The translations under genes and the position numbers were made by a program. From NCBI RefSeq assembly GCF_018811945.1, contig NZ_JACRVU010000002.1:186001-250000 (forward strand): a stretch of 64,000 nucleotides of DNA. Direction: 5' to 3'. Shown piece by piece: positions 49,815-58,239 of the stretch. The notes below the pieces were generated by a model. The model saw only the letters and a list, made by a program, of their open reading frames with translations. It was not told the DNA's origin and did not search any database. This DNA comes from Gluconobacter sp. P1C6_b. GTDB taxonomy: Bacteria > Pseudomonadota > Alphaproteobacteria > Acetobacterales > Acetobacteraceae. Numbering within the stretch: the stretch's first letter is position 1; every line of letters starts with the position of its first letter.

Positions 49815-50222
49815 TCAGTGACCCGGAACGATGGTGATGGAAACGCGACGCAGCGCCACGTGGGAGTCTTCAAGCTCGCTCGGAACATACGGCGTCATTT
49901 CGATCCGTGCACCGTTGAGTCCATCATTGCTGAGCTGCGTCGCTACGGTCTGGGCCCGGCTTGTCGCCAGTTCCTTCAGAACTGCGGCATCACCGTTCGT
50001 GCCTGCGGAGCCAGAAACGCGAACGACGGAAGCGTGTTCAGCGCGGGCGGCTGTGGCAGCCTTGGTCACGACAGCCTGGGCGACGGGGCTGAGTGTTACG
50101 GATTCACGGTCGAAGAAAACGACGTAGCTGTCACGCGACGGCTGTTCGGCGCAGCCTGCCAGCGCAGCCGACAGAACGAAAACCGGGGCCGCGATGCGGA
50201 CGAAGGAAAGGAAACGTGCCAT
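49815..50222 (-). CDS. OmpA-family small lipoprotein
   Basis: The 135-residue protein has a lipoprotein signal: SFVRIAAPVFVLSAALAGC, with the lipobox LAGC and Cys24, so it is likely anchored in the outer membrane. The mature part resembles the OmpA-C-like peptidoglycan-associated domain: VVFFDRESVTLSPVAQAV, TNGDAAVLKELATSRAQTVA, and a C-terminal VALRRVSITIVP. It is much shorter than full OmpA or Pal, with only the core fold. It lies 13 bp before the recQ start and 54 bp after cydC. Confidence 0.8.
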   Translation of the reverse strand: MARFLSFVRIAAPVFVLSAALAGCAEQPSRDSYVVFFDRESVTLSPVAQAVVTKAATAARAEHASVVRVSGSAGTNGDAAVLKELATSRAQTVATQLSNDGLNGARIEMTPYVPSELEDSHVALRRVSITIVPGH

Positions 50223-50276
50223 GGCGTAGCGTCCTGTCAGGATAAAGAAGTGTGAAGCTGGATCGGCGCAGGCCGG

Positions 50277-51959
50277 TCAGCACGCACTGGAAATAACCTG
50301 TCCGTCCTCAAGGCGCCAGATGCGGTCAAGTTTTTCCACACCGGTCAGTCGATGGGCGATCAGCAGAACGCTCCGTCCCTCGGTCGCATTATTGAGTGTT
50401 TCAAGAAAAGCGCGCTCGGTCTCCGCGTCCAGTCCGGTTGCCGGTTCGTCCAGAACGAGGATGGGAGCATCGGACAGCAGAACACGCGCCAGAGCGATGC
50501 GGCGCCCCTGCCCGCCCGAAAGTTTCGAGCCACCTTCTCCGATCCAGGTGTCCAGCCCGTCTGGCAGGTTGCGCACGACGTCTGCAACCTTGGCCTGGTC
50601 GAGCGCAGCCCACAGGGCCGTATCCGGAATGTCCGTCCGGCCCAGAAGCAGGTTTCCACGCACGGTGTCATCAAACAGATGGCTGGCCTGCGACAGCCAG
50701 GCGATCTGTGAACGCAGGTCACTGTCGCGCAGGGTGGTGATGTCTGTGCCACCCAGCAGGATCCGGCCCTGTTCGGGAGATGCGGCCTTGAGGATCAGGG
50801 CGGCCAGGCTGGATTTGCCAGCACCGGACGGTCCGATCAGGGCTGCGCGCTCCCCCTGCCGGAGGGTCAAGTTCAGATCATGGAAAATGGGAGCCCGGTC
50901 TGGGGTCCAGCGGAACGTCACGTTCTCAAGACGCAGATCGCGACCTGCCGGGAGAGGTGCGTTGCCTTCGGGGGCCGGGGGAGCCCGATCGGCAATTTCA
51001 ACAATTCGCTGCGCCGCGTGGCTGACCTGCCCGCTCAGCAGGCCCGCACGCGCCAGACCCGTCACACCTTCAAGCGCTGTGATTGCGACGAACAGTGCCG
51101 TAATGCCAGCAATGGCCGGAGCCTGCGGGAAGAGGAGACCCGCAACGGCGCACAGAATAATGACAATTCCGGCCTTGGCGATCAGGCCTGCAAAGCCCTG
51201 CATGAGCGCCATGCGCGTCTGCTGACGGCGCTGGGCCTTGAAAAGGGTTTCCTGACGGTCCGTGACGGCTGCGGCAAGGACGTCTTCAGCGCCAAAGGCC
51301 CGGGCCTCGCGCAGACCGGATGTGAGATCGAGTGCGGCGATCCGCAGTTCCGATTCCGCACGCAGGATGTCCGGACCAAAGCGACGGGACAGGCGTGCGC
51401 CCATCAGTGGCAGAATGAACGCAAGGACGGCAAACAGGGCGCCGGTCAGCAGGCCTGCTTCCGTTCCCGCCCGCATCCAGACAAGCGTTGCGATCGGGAG
51501 TGTCAGGAGAGCGGATACCAGCGGGACAAGGATCCGCAGATACAGGTTGTCCAGTGTCTGGACGTCTGAAACCAGACGGGTCAGCAGGTCTCCCGAACGC
51601 TGGAAACCCAGACCGGCCGCAGCACCGCCAGCGAGCCTGCGATAGAACCAGACCCGCAGATCGGCCAGCGCGCGGAACATGGCGTCATGTGTATAAAGAC
51701 GTTCGAAATAACGCAGGACGATTTGCGCTACGCCCGACAGTCGCAGGAGGAGATAGGCGGCTCCTGCTCCGACGGCAGCGCCTGCAATCCGTCCACCGGC
51801 TTGCCCCATCAGGGCCAGCCCCGCACAGACGGCCAGCTCGGCGATGACCATACCGGTGATCAGGCGCGTATATTGCGGACGCCAGACCTGAAGAATGCGG
51901 GACAGCGCTGTTTCGCTTCCCGTCTCTGCAACCGGATTTGTAGGCAGCGGGGCGCTCAT
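50277..51959 (-). CDS. cydC: Thiol reductant ABC exporter subunit CydC
   Basis: CydC, 560 residues, is one half of the CydDC exporter, which moves glutathione and cysteine into the periplasm and is needed to assemble cytochrome bd. Its N-terminal transmembrane domain has about six segments. Its C-terminal ATPase has Walker A LIGPSGAGKSSLAALIL, signature LSGGQGRRIALARVLL and Walker B ILVLDEPATGLD. Its start overlaps the cydD stop (ATGA). cydAB are not in the window. Confidence 0.93.
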   Translation of the reverse strand: MSAPLPTNPVAETGSETALSRILQVWRPQYTRLITGMVIAELAVCAGLALMGQAGGRIAGAAVGAGAAYLLLRLSGVAQIVLRYFERLYTHDAMFRALADLRVWFYRRLAGGAAAGLGFQRSGDLLTRLVSDVQTLDNLYLRILVPLVSALLTLPIATLVWMRAGTEAGLLTGALFAVLAFILPLMGARLSRRFGPDILRAESELRIAALDLTSGLREARAFGAEDVLAAAVTDRQETLFKAQRRQQTRMALMQGFAGLIAKAGIVIILCAVAGLLFPQAPAIAGITALFVAITALEGVTGLARAGLLSGQVSHAAQRIVEIADRAPPAPEGNAPLPAGRDLRLENVTFRWTPDRAPIFHDLNLTLRQGERAALIGPSGAGKSSLAALILKAASPEQGRILLGGTDITTLRDSDLRSQIAWLSQASHLFDDTVRGNLLLGRTDIPDTALWAALDQAKVADVVRNLPDGLDTWIGEGGSKLSGGQGRRIALARVLLSDAPILVLDEPATGLDAETERAFLETLNNATEGRSVLLIAHRLTGVEKLDRIWRLEDGQVISSAC

Positions 51960-53641
51960 GCGGCTTCTCCCGTAAAGGCAATGGCACGACCGGCATCAAG
52001 CACGAGGTGCCGTCCCTGAAACTGGCGGGCCTGCGCGGAATGGCTGCACAGGATGACGGTCCGGCCTTTGGCGAGGTCTTTCAGGCTGACAAGGATTTCA
52101 GCTTCGGTCTTCGGATCGAGATGGGATGTCGGCTCGTCCAGCAGCAGAAGTGGCGCGTTCTTGAGGTAGGCGCGCGCAATGGCGATACGCTGCGCCTGAC
52201 CGCCGGAAAGGCCAAACCCGCCCTCGCCGATCCGCGTTTCCAGACCGTCTGGGAGCGACGCCAGATACTGATCGACGGCTGCCGCTGAAACGGCACGGTT
52301 CAGATCTTCAGCCGAAGCATCGGGCCGCGCGAAAAGAATGTTCTCACGGATGGTTCCGGCAAACAGGACGGGCTTTTGCCCGATCCAGCTGATCCGCGAG
52401 GAAATCTGGCGGGGCGAAAGGCTCTGCATGTCCTGTCCGTCGAACAGGATGCGTCCCTGCGAGGGAGAAACAAATCCGAGCAGCAGTTCAAGAAGCGTGG
52501 ATTTGCCGGCCCCCGATGCACCTTCGAGGATCAGTGTCGCACCAGCAGGAAGAACGAAGCTCACGTCATGAATGACCGTGCCGCGCTGCTCATCCCATGC
52601 AAACGAGACGTGTTCTGCCGTGACCGAAATGCCGCCTTTGGTCGGGACAAGATCAGGACCTGTCGCCGTCCGGTCGGTCAGCGGTGCTAGTTCATGCATG
52701 GCTTCTGCCGCTGCAGTGGCATGGGCGCGGTCCTGATAGGCTGCCGAGAGGGCGCGGAAGGACGCAAACGCCTCGGGCACCAGCAGGACAGCATACAGCG
52801 CGCGTGTCAGGACAGCGTCAGAGGGATGCCCCATCAGGGTGTGGGCCTGTGTCACGACGATCAGCACAAGGGCTGCGACCATGGCGACATCCGTGGTTGC
52901 TGAAGCCAGAAAGGCGATCCGCAGGACTTTCATGGTACGCTGACGCAGGTCATCGGCGCTTTTTGCCAGAGCCTGGGTTTCTCGTTCGGTTCCACCTGAA
53001 AGGACGATGGTCGCAATGCCCTTCACACGGTCCAGAAAGCGCGTCTGAAGGCGGCTCATGGCCAGGAACTGCTTGCGGGATGCGACGGCCGTGGCAATGC
53101 CGAAGACAGCCTGAAAGATGGGAAGCATGGCACAGCAGGCCGCAAGGATCAGACCTGCCGGATGGTTTTCCACATACAGTGCGATCACGACCAGCCACTG
53201 TGATACCAGCCAGAGTGATGCCGCGGGCAGCCAGCGAGCGAAGTAACCATCAAGCGCTTCGATACGGTCAACCAGTGTGGCTGCAATGGCTGCGCTGTGA
53301 TGGCGACGCAGGAGTGCTGGCCCCTCGCCGATGATCCGGTCCAGCACCTCGCGGCGCAGGCGGCGACGGGCGTGGATCCCGGCTGAAGCGGCAGTCATGT
53401 CCTGTACGGTGGACAGGATAACCCTGAGGACGCAGGCCAGAAGAAAGACGCCGATGGCTGGGCCGGTGCTGTCCGTGTCGCGGGTCAGGACGGAAGCAAG
53501 CGTTCGAGCCAGCGCCCAGGCCTGCAGGAGTCCCAGCAGGGTCGAGAGCAACCCTAAAAATACTACGACAGAGGTTCGGGAGCGGCTTGCGCGTCCCTGT
53601 GCCTTCACCCACGCTTTTGCGATTGTCTTGTCGGCCTTCAT
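51956..53641 (-). CDS. cydD: Thiol reductant ABC exporter subunit CydD
   Basis: CydD, 561 residues, pairs with CydC. About six transmembrane segments precede the ATPase domain, which has Walker A LEGASGAGKSTLLELLLGF, signature LSGGQAQRIAIARAYL and Walker B LLLLDEPTSHLD. The start at 53641 (MKADKTIAK) has AGGGG just upstream; a TTG eleven codons earlier is less likely. The cydD-cydC order with 4-bp overlap is standard. It lies 112 bp from the convergent-facing histidine kinase stop but on the same strand, so it may be transcribed independently. Confidence 0.93.
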   Translation of the reverse strand: MKADKTIAKAWVKAQGRASRSRTSVVVFLGLLSTLLGLLQAWALARTLASVLTRDTDSTGPAIGVFLLACVLRVILSTVQDMTAASAGIHARRRLRREVLDRIIGEGPALLRRHHSAAIAATLVDRIEALDGYFARWLPAASLWLVSQWLVVIALYVENHPAGLILAACCAMLPIFQAVFGIATAVASRKQFLAMSRLQTRFLDRVKGIATIVLSGGTERETQALAKSADDLRQRTMKVLRIAFLASATTDVAMVAALVLIVVTQAHTLMGHPSDAVLTRALYAVLLVPEAFASFRALSAAYQDRAHATAAAEAMHELAPLTDRTATGPDLVPTKGGISVTAEHVSFAWDEQRGTVIHDVSFVLPAGATLILEGASGAGKSTLLELLLGFVSPSQGRILFDGQDMQSLSPRQISSRISWIGQKPVLFAGTIRENILFARPDASAEDLNRAVSAAAVDQYLASLPDGLETRIGEGGFGLSGGQAQRIAIARAYLKNAPLLLLDEPTSHLDPKTEAEILVSLKDLAKGRTVILCSHSAQARQFQGRHLVLDAGRAIAFTGEAA

Positions 53642-53753
53642 GACCCCTGCATATAGGTCGCAAAAGCCTGACAAGACAGTGCTTCAGGCAATTCTTGCCG
53701 CTTATTTAGGTTTTTTTGTGGATTTGCGGGCGGAACCTGACGTCGCTTTGCGG

Positions 53754-55628
53754 TTACAGGCCCGAGTCTTCTCCGTAACTGATGGCCTTGCGCGCCATCG
53801 CCAATGCCGTCAGGGAGGGACGTTCAGGAATGAAACGCAGGGTATACCAGGTTCCGTTTTCATTGCTGACCGTCATATCGGCATTGATCTGACGCGCGAA
53901 CCCGCGGATGAGCTGCATCCCGATTCCTTCCCTGCGTGTGCGGGACTCGGTGGCCTGACCGGCATTGATTCCGATTCCATCGTCACCCAGCTTCAGTTCC
54001 ACCAGCCCTTCCTTTTCCGGATCTATTGGAACAACCTTGTGCAGGTTGATCACGATATGACCCGCCCTGTTCTCCGGGAACGCATATCGCAGGGCATTGC
54101 TGACGACTTCGGTCACGATCAGCGCGATCGGGACGGCCTGATCGGGAGAGATCAGGACATGCTCGATATCGAGTTGCAGCCGGATGCGGGTCTGGGCGTT
54201 CATGCCGTTCGCGGACAGCAGGATGCTGCAAAGCTCCTCCAGGAAACTCTGGACATCCAACGCCGAGAGACCGCTTTCGGAATACAGGTAGCGGTGCAGG
54301 GTCGCGAGTGCCCTCACCCGGTCCCGCACGAGACGGAATTCCTCACGCGCCTCATGGGAGCGGATGCGGCTTGCCTGCAGGTTGAGCAGTGAGGCCACGA
54401 CCTGCAGGTTGTTCTTTACGCGGTGGTGAATTTCCCGGATCAGCATGTCCTGATTGCGGGCCGACTGTTCCAGGTCCTGTTCATGCTTGCTGAGACGGCG
54501 TGTTGCGCGAAGAAATGCTCGTTCCAGATGCCTGATTTCAAGCGGGATCGAATGACTGATCCTGGGTGCGAAGGCAGCCCCCTTGCGCCAGTCTGCGACC
54601 GCCAGGGCCAGTTTCTCCAGCGGATCGACCAGGAACAGACGCGCGCCCAGTGCGACGGCCATCAGTTCAAGTACCAGCAGACCGACAATCAGGCTGACCC
54701 GGATCAGGAAAATATTGAGAGCGTGGCTTTCTTCGGCCGTACGCTCCGTTGCGACAATCAGACTGACTGGCCCATAGGCATTCTGAAAAGCGTAGGTAAT
54801 GCCCTGGCTCGTAAAGACGTCATGCAGGCTGAGGGAAGAGATGTCCCTCTTCAGACGCGCAAACGCCCTTGCAGGTAATTCCGCGGTTACAGGGCGATCC
54901 GGAAAAAGCGAATAGAGGGTTCCATCCGGCATCGCCAGAAAATGCCGTGAATTGTTATCCGTACCGAGAAGAAGGCGGCTGTCTCCTTTTGGAAGGTGAC
55001 TGCGCTGCCAGCCAAGGGTCCGGACGGCAATGATATAGCCGGAAACGGAGTTGTTGCTGAGAATGGGGACAACGAACTTCAGGAGCGGGCCACGGTCGCC
55101 CTTCAGTACATCGACGCCGACAACCGGCGTTCTGGCCGTCGGAGAGTTCATCGCAGGCGCGGTGAGTTCGGGGGACGAGCAGATTGCCGCATCCTGCGTT
55201 GAAGGAGGCGGCAGAACGACTGATGGCCGGCCAGACACGTCCGTCAGCATCAGCATGCAGTAGTGATGCTGCGAGACGGTCTGGACCAGCGCAAATTCCC
55301 TCAGGGCATTTCCTGAAGAAATGTCTCCATCGGCAAGCATGTCCAGTAGCGTGTGGGTCTGGTCGAGATCCGTCGTGATTTCCGAAATGGCGAGCTGCGT
55401 GTCGCGTTCGGTACGCATGGCGCTGTTACCGACATTCTGCTGGTAGCTATGCCACGCTAGCAGAGAGGCGATGATCGCAAGAGGCAGCGTCGTCGCGACA
55501 ATCAGGGTCATCACCCGCGCGCCGACGGTGTCAAACATCCGGATGCTGCGCAGGGCGTCGCGCCTGTACCACAGACGACGCCAGCGCCGCGGATTCAGGT
55601 CTGGAGAACCAGACCGGGTAACAGTCAC
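53754..55628 (-). CDS. Sensor histidine kinase (HisKA_2 type) of the general stress response
   Basis: The 624-residue membrane kinase has TM1 at about residues 40-61, a periplasmic sensor region of about 240 residues, TM2 at about 305-333, then a HAMP-like linker and a HisKA_2 domain with REIHHRVKNNLQVVASLLNL (phosphoacceptor His401/402). The ATPase domain has IALIVTEVVSNALRYAFPEN and a glycine-rich lid (GDDGIGINA). HisKA_2 kinases of this group (PhyK-like) phosphorylate PhyR. The start is GTG at 55628, overlapping the nepR stop as GTGA, so the two are translationally coupled. The signal sensed is unknown. It is the last gene of the nepR transcript. Confidence 0.87.
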   Translation of the reverse strand: MTVTRSGSPDLNPRRWRRLWYRRDALRSIRMFDTVGARVMTLIVATTLPLAIIASLLAWHSYQQNVGNSAMRTERDTQLAISEITTDLDQTHTLLDMLADGDISSGNALREFALVQTVSQHHYCMLMLTDVSGRPSVVLPPPSTQDAAICSSPELTAPAMNSPTARTPVVGVDVLKGDRGPLLKFVVPILSNNSVSGYIIAVRTLGWQRSHLPKGDSRLLLGTDNNSRHFLAMPDGTLYSLFPDRPVTAELPARAFARLKRDISSLSLHDVFTSQGITYAFQNAYGPVSLIVATERTAEESHALNIFLIRVSLIVGLLVLELMAVALGARLFLVDPLEKLALAVADWRKGAAFAPRISHSIPLEIRHLERAFLRATRRLSKHEQDLEQSARNQDMLIREIHHRVKNNLQVVASLLNLQASRIRSHEAREEFRLVRDRVRALATLHRYLYSESGLSALDVQSFLEELCSILLSANGMNAQTRIRLQLDIEHVLISPDQAVPIALIVTEVVSNALRYAFPENRAGHIVINLHKVVPIDPEKEGLVELKLGDDGIGINAGQATESRTRREGIGMQLIRGFARQINADMTVSNENGTWYTLRFIPERPSLTALAMARKAISYGEDSGL

Positions 55629-55798
55629 TTGTTTCGGTCTTCCTCGATCAATCGGAGAAGCTCATCGGGGATCGGCTCGTTTGCAACATCATCAAAAAGC
55701 TGATGCAGGCCCCGGCTCAGCCAGATTCCGAAAGGCGAATCCTGATCCTCGCCCCTGGGCTCCGTGGCTGAGGACTTCCGCTTGTCTCCTGCGGTCAT
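55625..55798 (-). CDS. nepR: NepR family anti-sigma factor (57 residues)
   Basis: This short gene encodes 57 residues beginning MTAGDKRKSS. Its second half has the NepR hallmark: GIWLSRGLHQLFDDVANEPI followed by PDELLRLIEED, matching the helix-EPIP-D-helix pattern that clamps EcfG sigma factors. AGGA lies 7 nt before the ATG. In the known scheme NepR holds EcfG inactive until phosphorylated PhyR binds NepR. Its TGA overlaps the kinase GTG start. phyR and both sigma factor genes are neighbours, which strongly supports the call despite the short length. A leader of about 160 bp after the upstream stem-loop may carry its own promoter. Confidence 0.9.
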   Translation of the reverse strand: MTAGDKRKSSATEPRGEDQDSPFGIWLSRGLHQLFDDVANEPIPDELLRLIEEDRNK

Positions 55799-55956
55799 TG
55801 GCTGGTCCTGAACCTTCCTGTGACGTCAGAAGATGCAGATCCTGCACCCCTGAATACTGACTGTGGCGCGAACTCCGGGTCTCTCCTGAGAAGCCGCTGC
55901 GGGATAAACTGCCGACCCAGTCTTACGAAAACAACACGTTTTCTGCAATCGCTGCC

Positions 55957-55993
55957 GATCCGCAATGGATACAAATTCTTTCCATTGCGGATC
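55957..55993 (-). other. Stem-loop between the sigma factor gene and nepR
   Basis: GATCCGCAATGGA (55957-55969) and TCCATTGCGGATC (55981-55993) form a perfect 13-bp stem with an 11-nt loop, 6 bp after the sigma factor stop. No T-run follows, so it is not a classical terminator. It may be an mRNA processing or attenuation element, or a protein-binding site that separates sigma factor output from nepR output. Confidence 0.65.
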
Positions 55994-55999
55994 CTGAGA

Positions 56000-56575
56000 T
56001 CATGAAAGCATGAGATCGTCAGAGGACTGACCGGCACGGCGACGGGCATCCATGGCATCGCGCAGGGCCTTGACCTTGATGCGCAGCTTGTCGTTCGCCG
56101 GCAGGTCTCCGCTCATCCAGGCTTCGAGCTGACGACGGGCGCGGAAGACGCGACTCTTGGCCGTTCCGACGGCGCAATCCGTGGCTTCTGCCAGGGCTTC
56201 GTAGCTCATGCCCTGGATCACGACCATGACAAGAGCTTCGCGCTGATCGGCCGGAAGGCGGGACAGTGCCATCGACAGATCCTTGAGAGCCAGGTTGTCC
56301 TCATGGGTTGCCGGGCTGGCGAAGGACGATGCGGGTACATCATCGATATCGGTGGTCTCACGACGCTTGCGAAGGTCGGAAATGAAGCGGTTGCGGAGGA
56401 TACGATGCATCCAGGCCGAGAAATTCGTGCCCGGGATGAAGCTGTTCTGGGCTGCCAGAGCGTTGCACACGGCGTCCTGTACGAGGTCTTCGGCGGCGGC
56501 GCGGTTGCGGGTCAGCGAAAGAGCCTGAACGCGCAGCTTCGGAAGAATGGCAATGACCTGATCGTGGAACGTCAT
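56000..56575 (-). CDS. EcfG-type ECF sigma factor (copy 1)
   Basis: The 191-residue protein is an ECF sigma factor: sigma2 has AAAEDLVQDAVCNALAAQ and WMHRILRNRFISDLRKRRE, and sigma4 has RLPADQREALVMVVIQGMSY and CAVGTAKSRVFRARRQLEAW, the DNA-binding helix. Those blocks fit the ECF15 (EcfG) group. A C-terminal basic tail of about 30 residues extends beyond sigma4. AGGAG lies 8 nt before the ATG. Adjacency to nepR makes it one likely NepR client. It is one of two similar sigma factors here, and which is the main EcfG is open. Confidence 0.87.
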   Translation of the reverse strand: MTFHDQVIAILPKLRVQALSLTRNRAAAEDLVQDAVCNALAAQNSFIPGTNFSAWMHRILRNRFISDLRKRRETTDIDDVPASSFASPATHEDNLALKDLSMALSRLPADQREALVMVVIQGMSYEALAEATDCAVGTAKSRVFRARRQLEAWMSGDLPANDKLRIKVKALRDAMDARRRAGQSSDDLMLS

Positions 56576-56696
56576 GGAACTGACTCCTGATTTCGTTCTG
56601 TTTTCATGGGATCAATGAACGGTCAGGCGAAAATGTTGCATCGGGGTGCAGGAAATTTCCCGAAAAAAGGAAAAGACAGGCTGGAGCCCGCGGAAA

Positions 56697-57311
56697 TCAG
56701 GAAAAAATCAGGTGATATTTTTTTTCGGATTCCGTTTCCGGAGGTTCGGTATTTTTTGTCGCAAGCTCGGCGAGCTGGGCTCGGGCACGGGAAACACGGG
56801 CCCTCATCGTTCCGGCGGGCACATCGCAGACGCGGGCGGCATCTTCATAGGACAGTTCCTGTGCTCCCACGAGAATCAGGGCCTCCCGCAACAGATCGGG
56901 CAGCTTCCACAGCAGTTCTCCCAGGTCCTGAACGGCATCGCGGGCATTCTGGCGTGACGGTGCAGCCGTGGAAGGCTGCATGTCCTGCTCGATGTCGAGC
57001 ATGATTTCCTGCTCGCGGCTGCGACGGCGCGTCTGCTCGTAGAAGGCATTTCTCTGTATTGTGAACAGCCAGGCTTTGAGGACCGTTCCCTGCTGGAACT
57101 GCTCCTGGGAGGCCAGTGCGCGGACAATCGTGTCCTGCACCAGATCATCCGCCGCCGCAGGATCGCGAGTCAGAAAACGCGCGAAACCCCGTAGATCCGG
57201 AAGGGTCTGGAGCAGGCCGCGGTGAAAGCTGCCTTTCTGGGGAGACGGGTCGCGCTGCTGGCCCGCGGGCAAGGGTGTGCTCAGAAGAAGATCCTTCACG
57301 CGACATCGCAT
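56697..57311 (-). CDS. EcfG-type ECF sigma factor (copy 2)
   Basis: The 204-residue ECF sigma factor has a sigma2 region LRGFARFLTRDPAAADDLVQ followed by TIVRALASQEQFQQGTVLKA, and sigma4 LREALILVGAQELSYEDAAR, then PAGTMRARVSRARAQLAELA. These fit the EcfG group more closely than copy 1, in particular ALxLVGAxxLSYEDAA. The N-terminal 35 residues are poorly conserved, and the exact start within it is not certain. A GGAAT-N16-GTT element upstream resembles the EcfG promoter, which suggests positive autoregulation. It is divergent from phyR, the classic arrangement for ecfG. Confidence 0.87.
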   Translation of the reverse strand: MRCRVKDLLLSTPLPAGQQRDPSPQKGSFHRGLLQTLPDLRGFARFLTRDPAAADDLVQDTIVRALASQEQFQQGTVLKAWLFTIQRNAFYEQTRRRSREQEIMLDIEQDMQPSTAAPSRQNARDAVQDLGELLWKLPDLLREALILVGAQELSYEDAARVCDVPAGTMRARVSRARAQLAELATKNTEPPETESEKKYHLIFS

Positions 57312-57368
57312 GCGACCGGGGCGGCCACGAAGACTATACGGAGATTGGGCATCGTGTCATGACTATTC

Positions 57369-57392
57369 AACCTTCATAACGAGATGCATTCC
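57369..57392 (-). promoter_or_regulatory. EcfG-like promoter upstream of sigma factor copy 2
   Basis: On the minus strand GGAAT (57392-57388) is followed after 16 nt by GTT (57371-57369). The published EcfG consensus is GGAAC-N16/17-CGTT; here one base of the -35 and the C before GTT differ. The start codon at 57311 would be about 50 nt downstream of the expected transcription start. No equally good match is seen toward phyR. Confidence 0.4.
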
Positions 57393-57437
57393 ATTCGGGA
57401 TGCGTCGGCAGATATCTTTTCAGGAGGCCATGGACAC

Positions 57438-58178
57438 ATGACTGATCTGACACGTCAGGAACTCGTCAAGGCGCTTCCCTATGCCCGCCGCTTTGCCCGT
57501 GCTCTGGTCGGTGACCAGAAAGCGGGCGATCAGCTTGTGGCCGTGGCCCTGAAGGAGCTGGTGGAAAGTCCCTCCGGGAGCGATCTGTCCGCACGGCAGG
57601 CTTTGTATGGTCTGCTTGTGAACGCTTTCATGCAGCGCCACGGCAAGGATGCCACTGTGGGCATGCCGCTGCGGCAGCGCGCGCTTCTGTTGCTGACTTC
57701 TCTTGAGGAGCAGTCCCTTTCGTCCAGTGCGCAGGCCCTGAGCATTACTGACGAAGAGGCCGCGGCCGAACTGAACAAGGCGCGCGAAGGCCTTCAGGGC
57801 ATTGCGCAGACAAGTGTGCTGATCATCGAAGATGAGCCCATCATCGCCATGGACATTCAGGATCTGGTTGAGCGCTGTGGGCACAGGATCGCCGGGGTTG
57901 CCCATACGGAGGCTGATGCGGTTGCCCTGGCTGCGAAAACCAAGCCCGGACTCATTCTTGCGGACATCAATCTCGGCGGCGGCGGTGACGGCATGCAGGC
58001 CGTCGGGCGCATTCTGCGGACCCATGAAGCGCCGGTTATTTTTGTAACTGCCTATCCGGAGCGTCTGCTGACGGGTGAGACGCAGGAACCGTCCTTCGTC
58101 ATCACGAAGCCCTTCGAGCCGATGACGCTGGCTGTGGCTACCTATCAGGCTGTTACAGGTGGTGTCACGCCTGTCTGA
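57438..58178 (+). CDS. phyR: Response regulator PhyR (sigma-like domain plus receiver)
   Basis: PhyR, 246 residues, has an N-terminal sigma-factor-like domain (about 1-120; RQELVKALPYARRFARALVG, then SITDEEAAAELNKAREGLQG) and a C-terminal receiver (125-240). Receiver residues are VLIIEDEPIIA (acid pocket), phosphoacceptor Asp176 in LILADINLGG, Thr204 and Lys224 in VITKPFEP. When phosphorylated, it binds NepR through the sigma-like domain and releases EcfG. The start at 57438 has AGGAGG 10 nt upstream, and a nearby ATG at 57430 is out of frame. It is divergent from sigma factor copy 2. Confidence 0.95.
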   Translation: MTDLTRQELVKALPYARRFARALVGDQKAGDQLVAVALKELVESPSGSDLSARQALYGLLVNAFMQRHGKDATVGMPLRQRALLLLTSLEEQSLSSSAQALSITDEEAAAELNKAREGLQGIAQTSVLIIEDEPIIAMDIQDLVERCGHRIAGVAHTEADAVALAAKTKPGLILADINLGGGGDGMQAVGRILRTHEAPVIFVTAYPERLLTGETQEPSFVITKPFEPMTLAVATYQAVTGGVTPV

Positions 58179-58239
58179 GAGTATGATTCGGTGCGGAGGT
58201 GGCTTGCGGCGGGCGTCCTGCTGCGACACATAGGGAACC

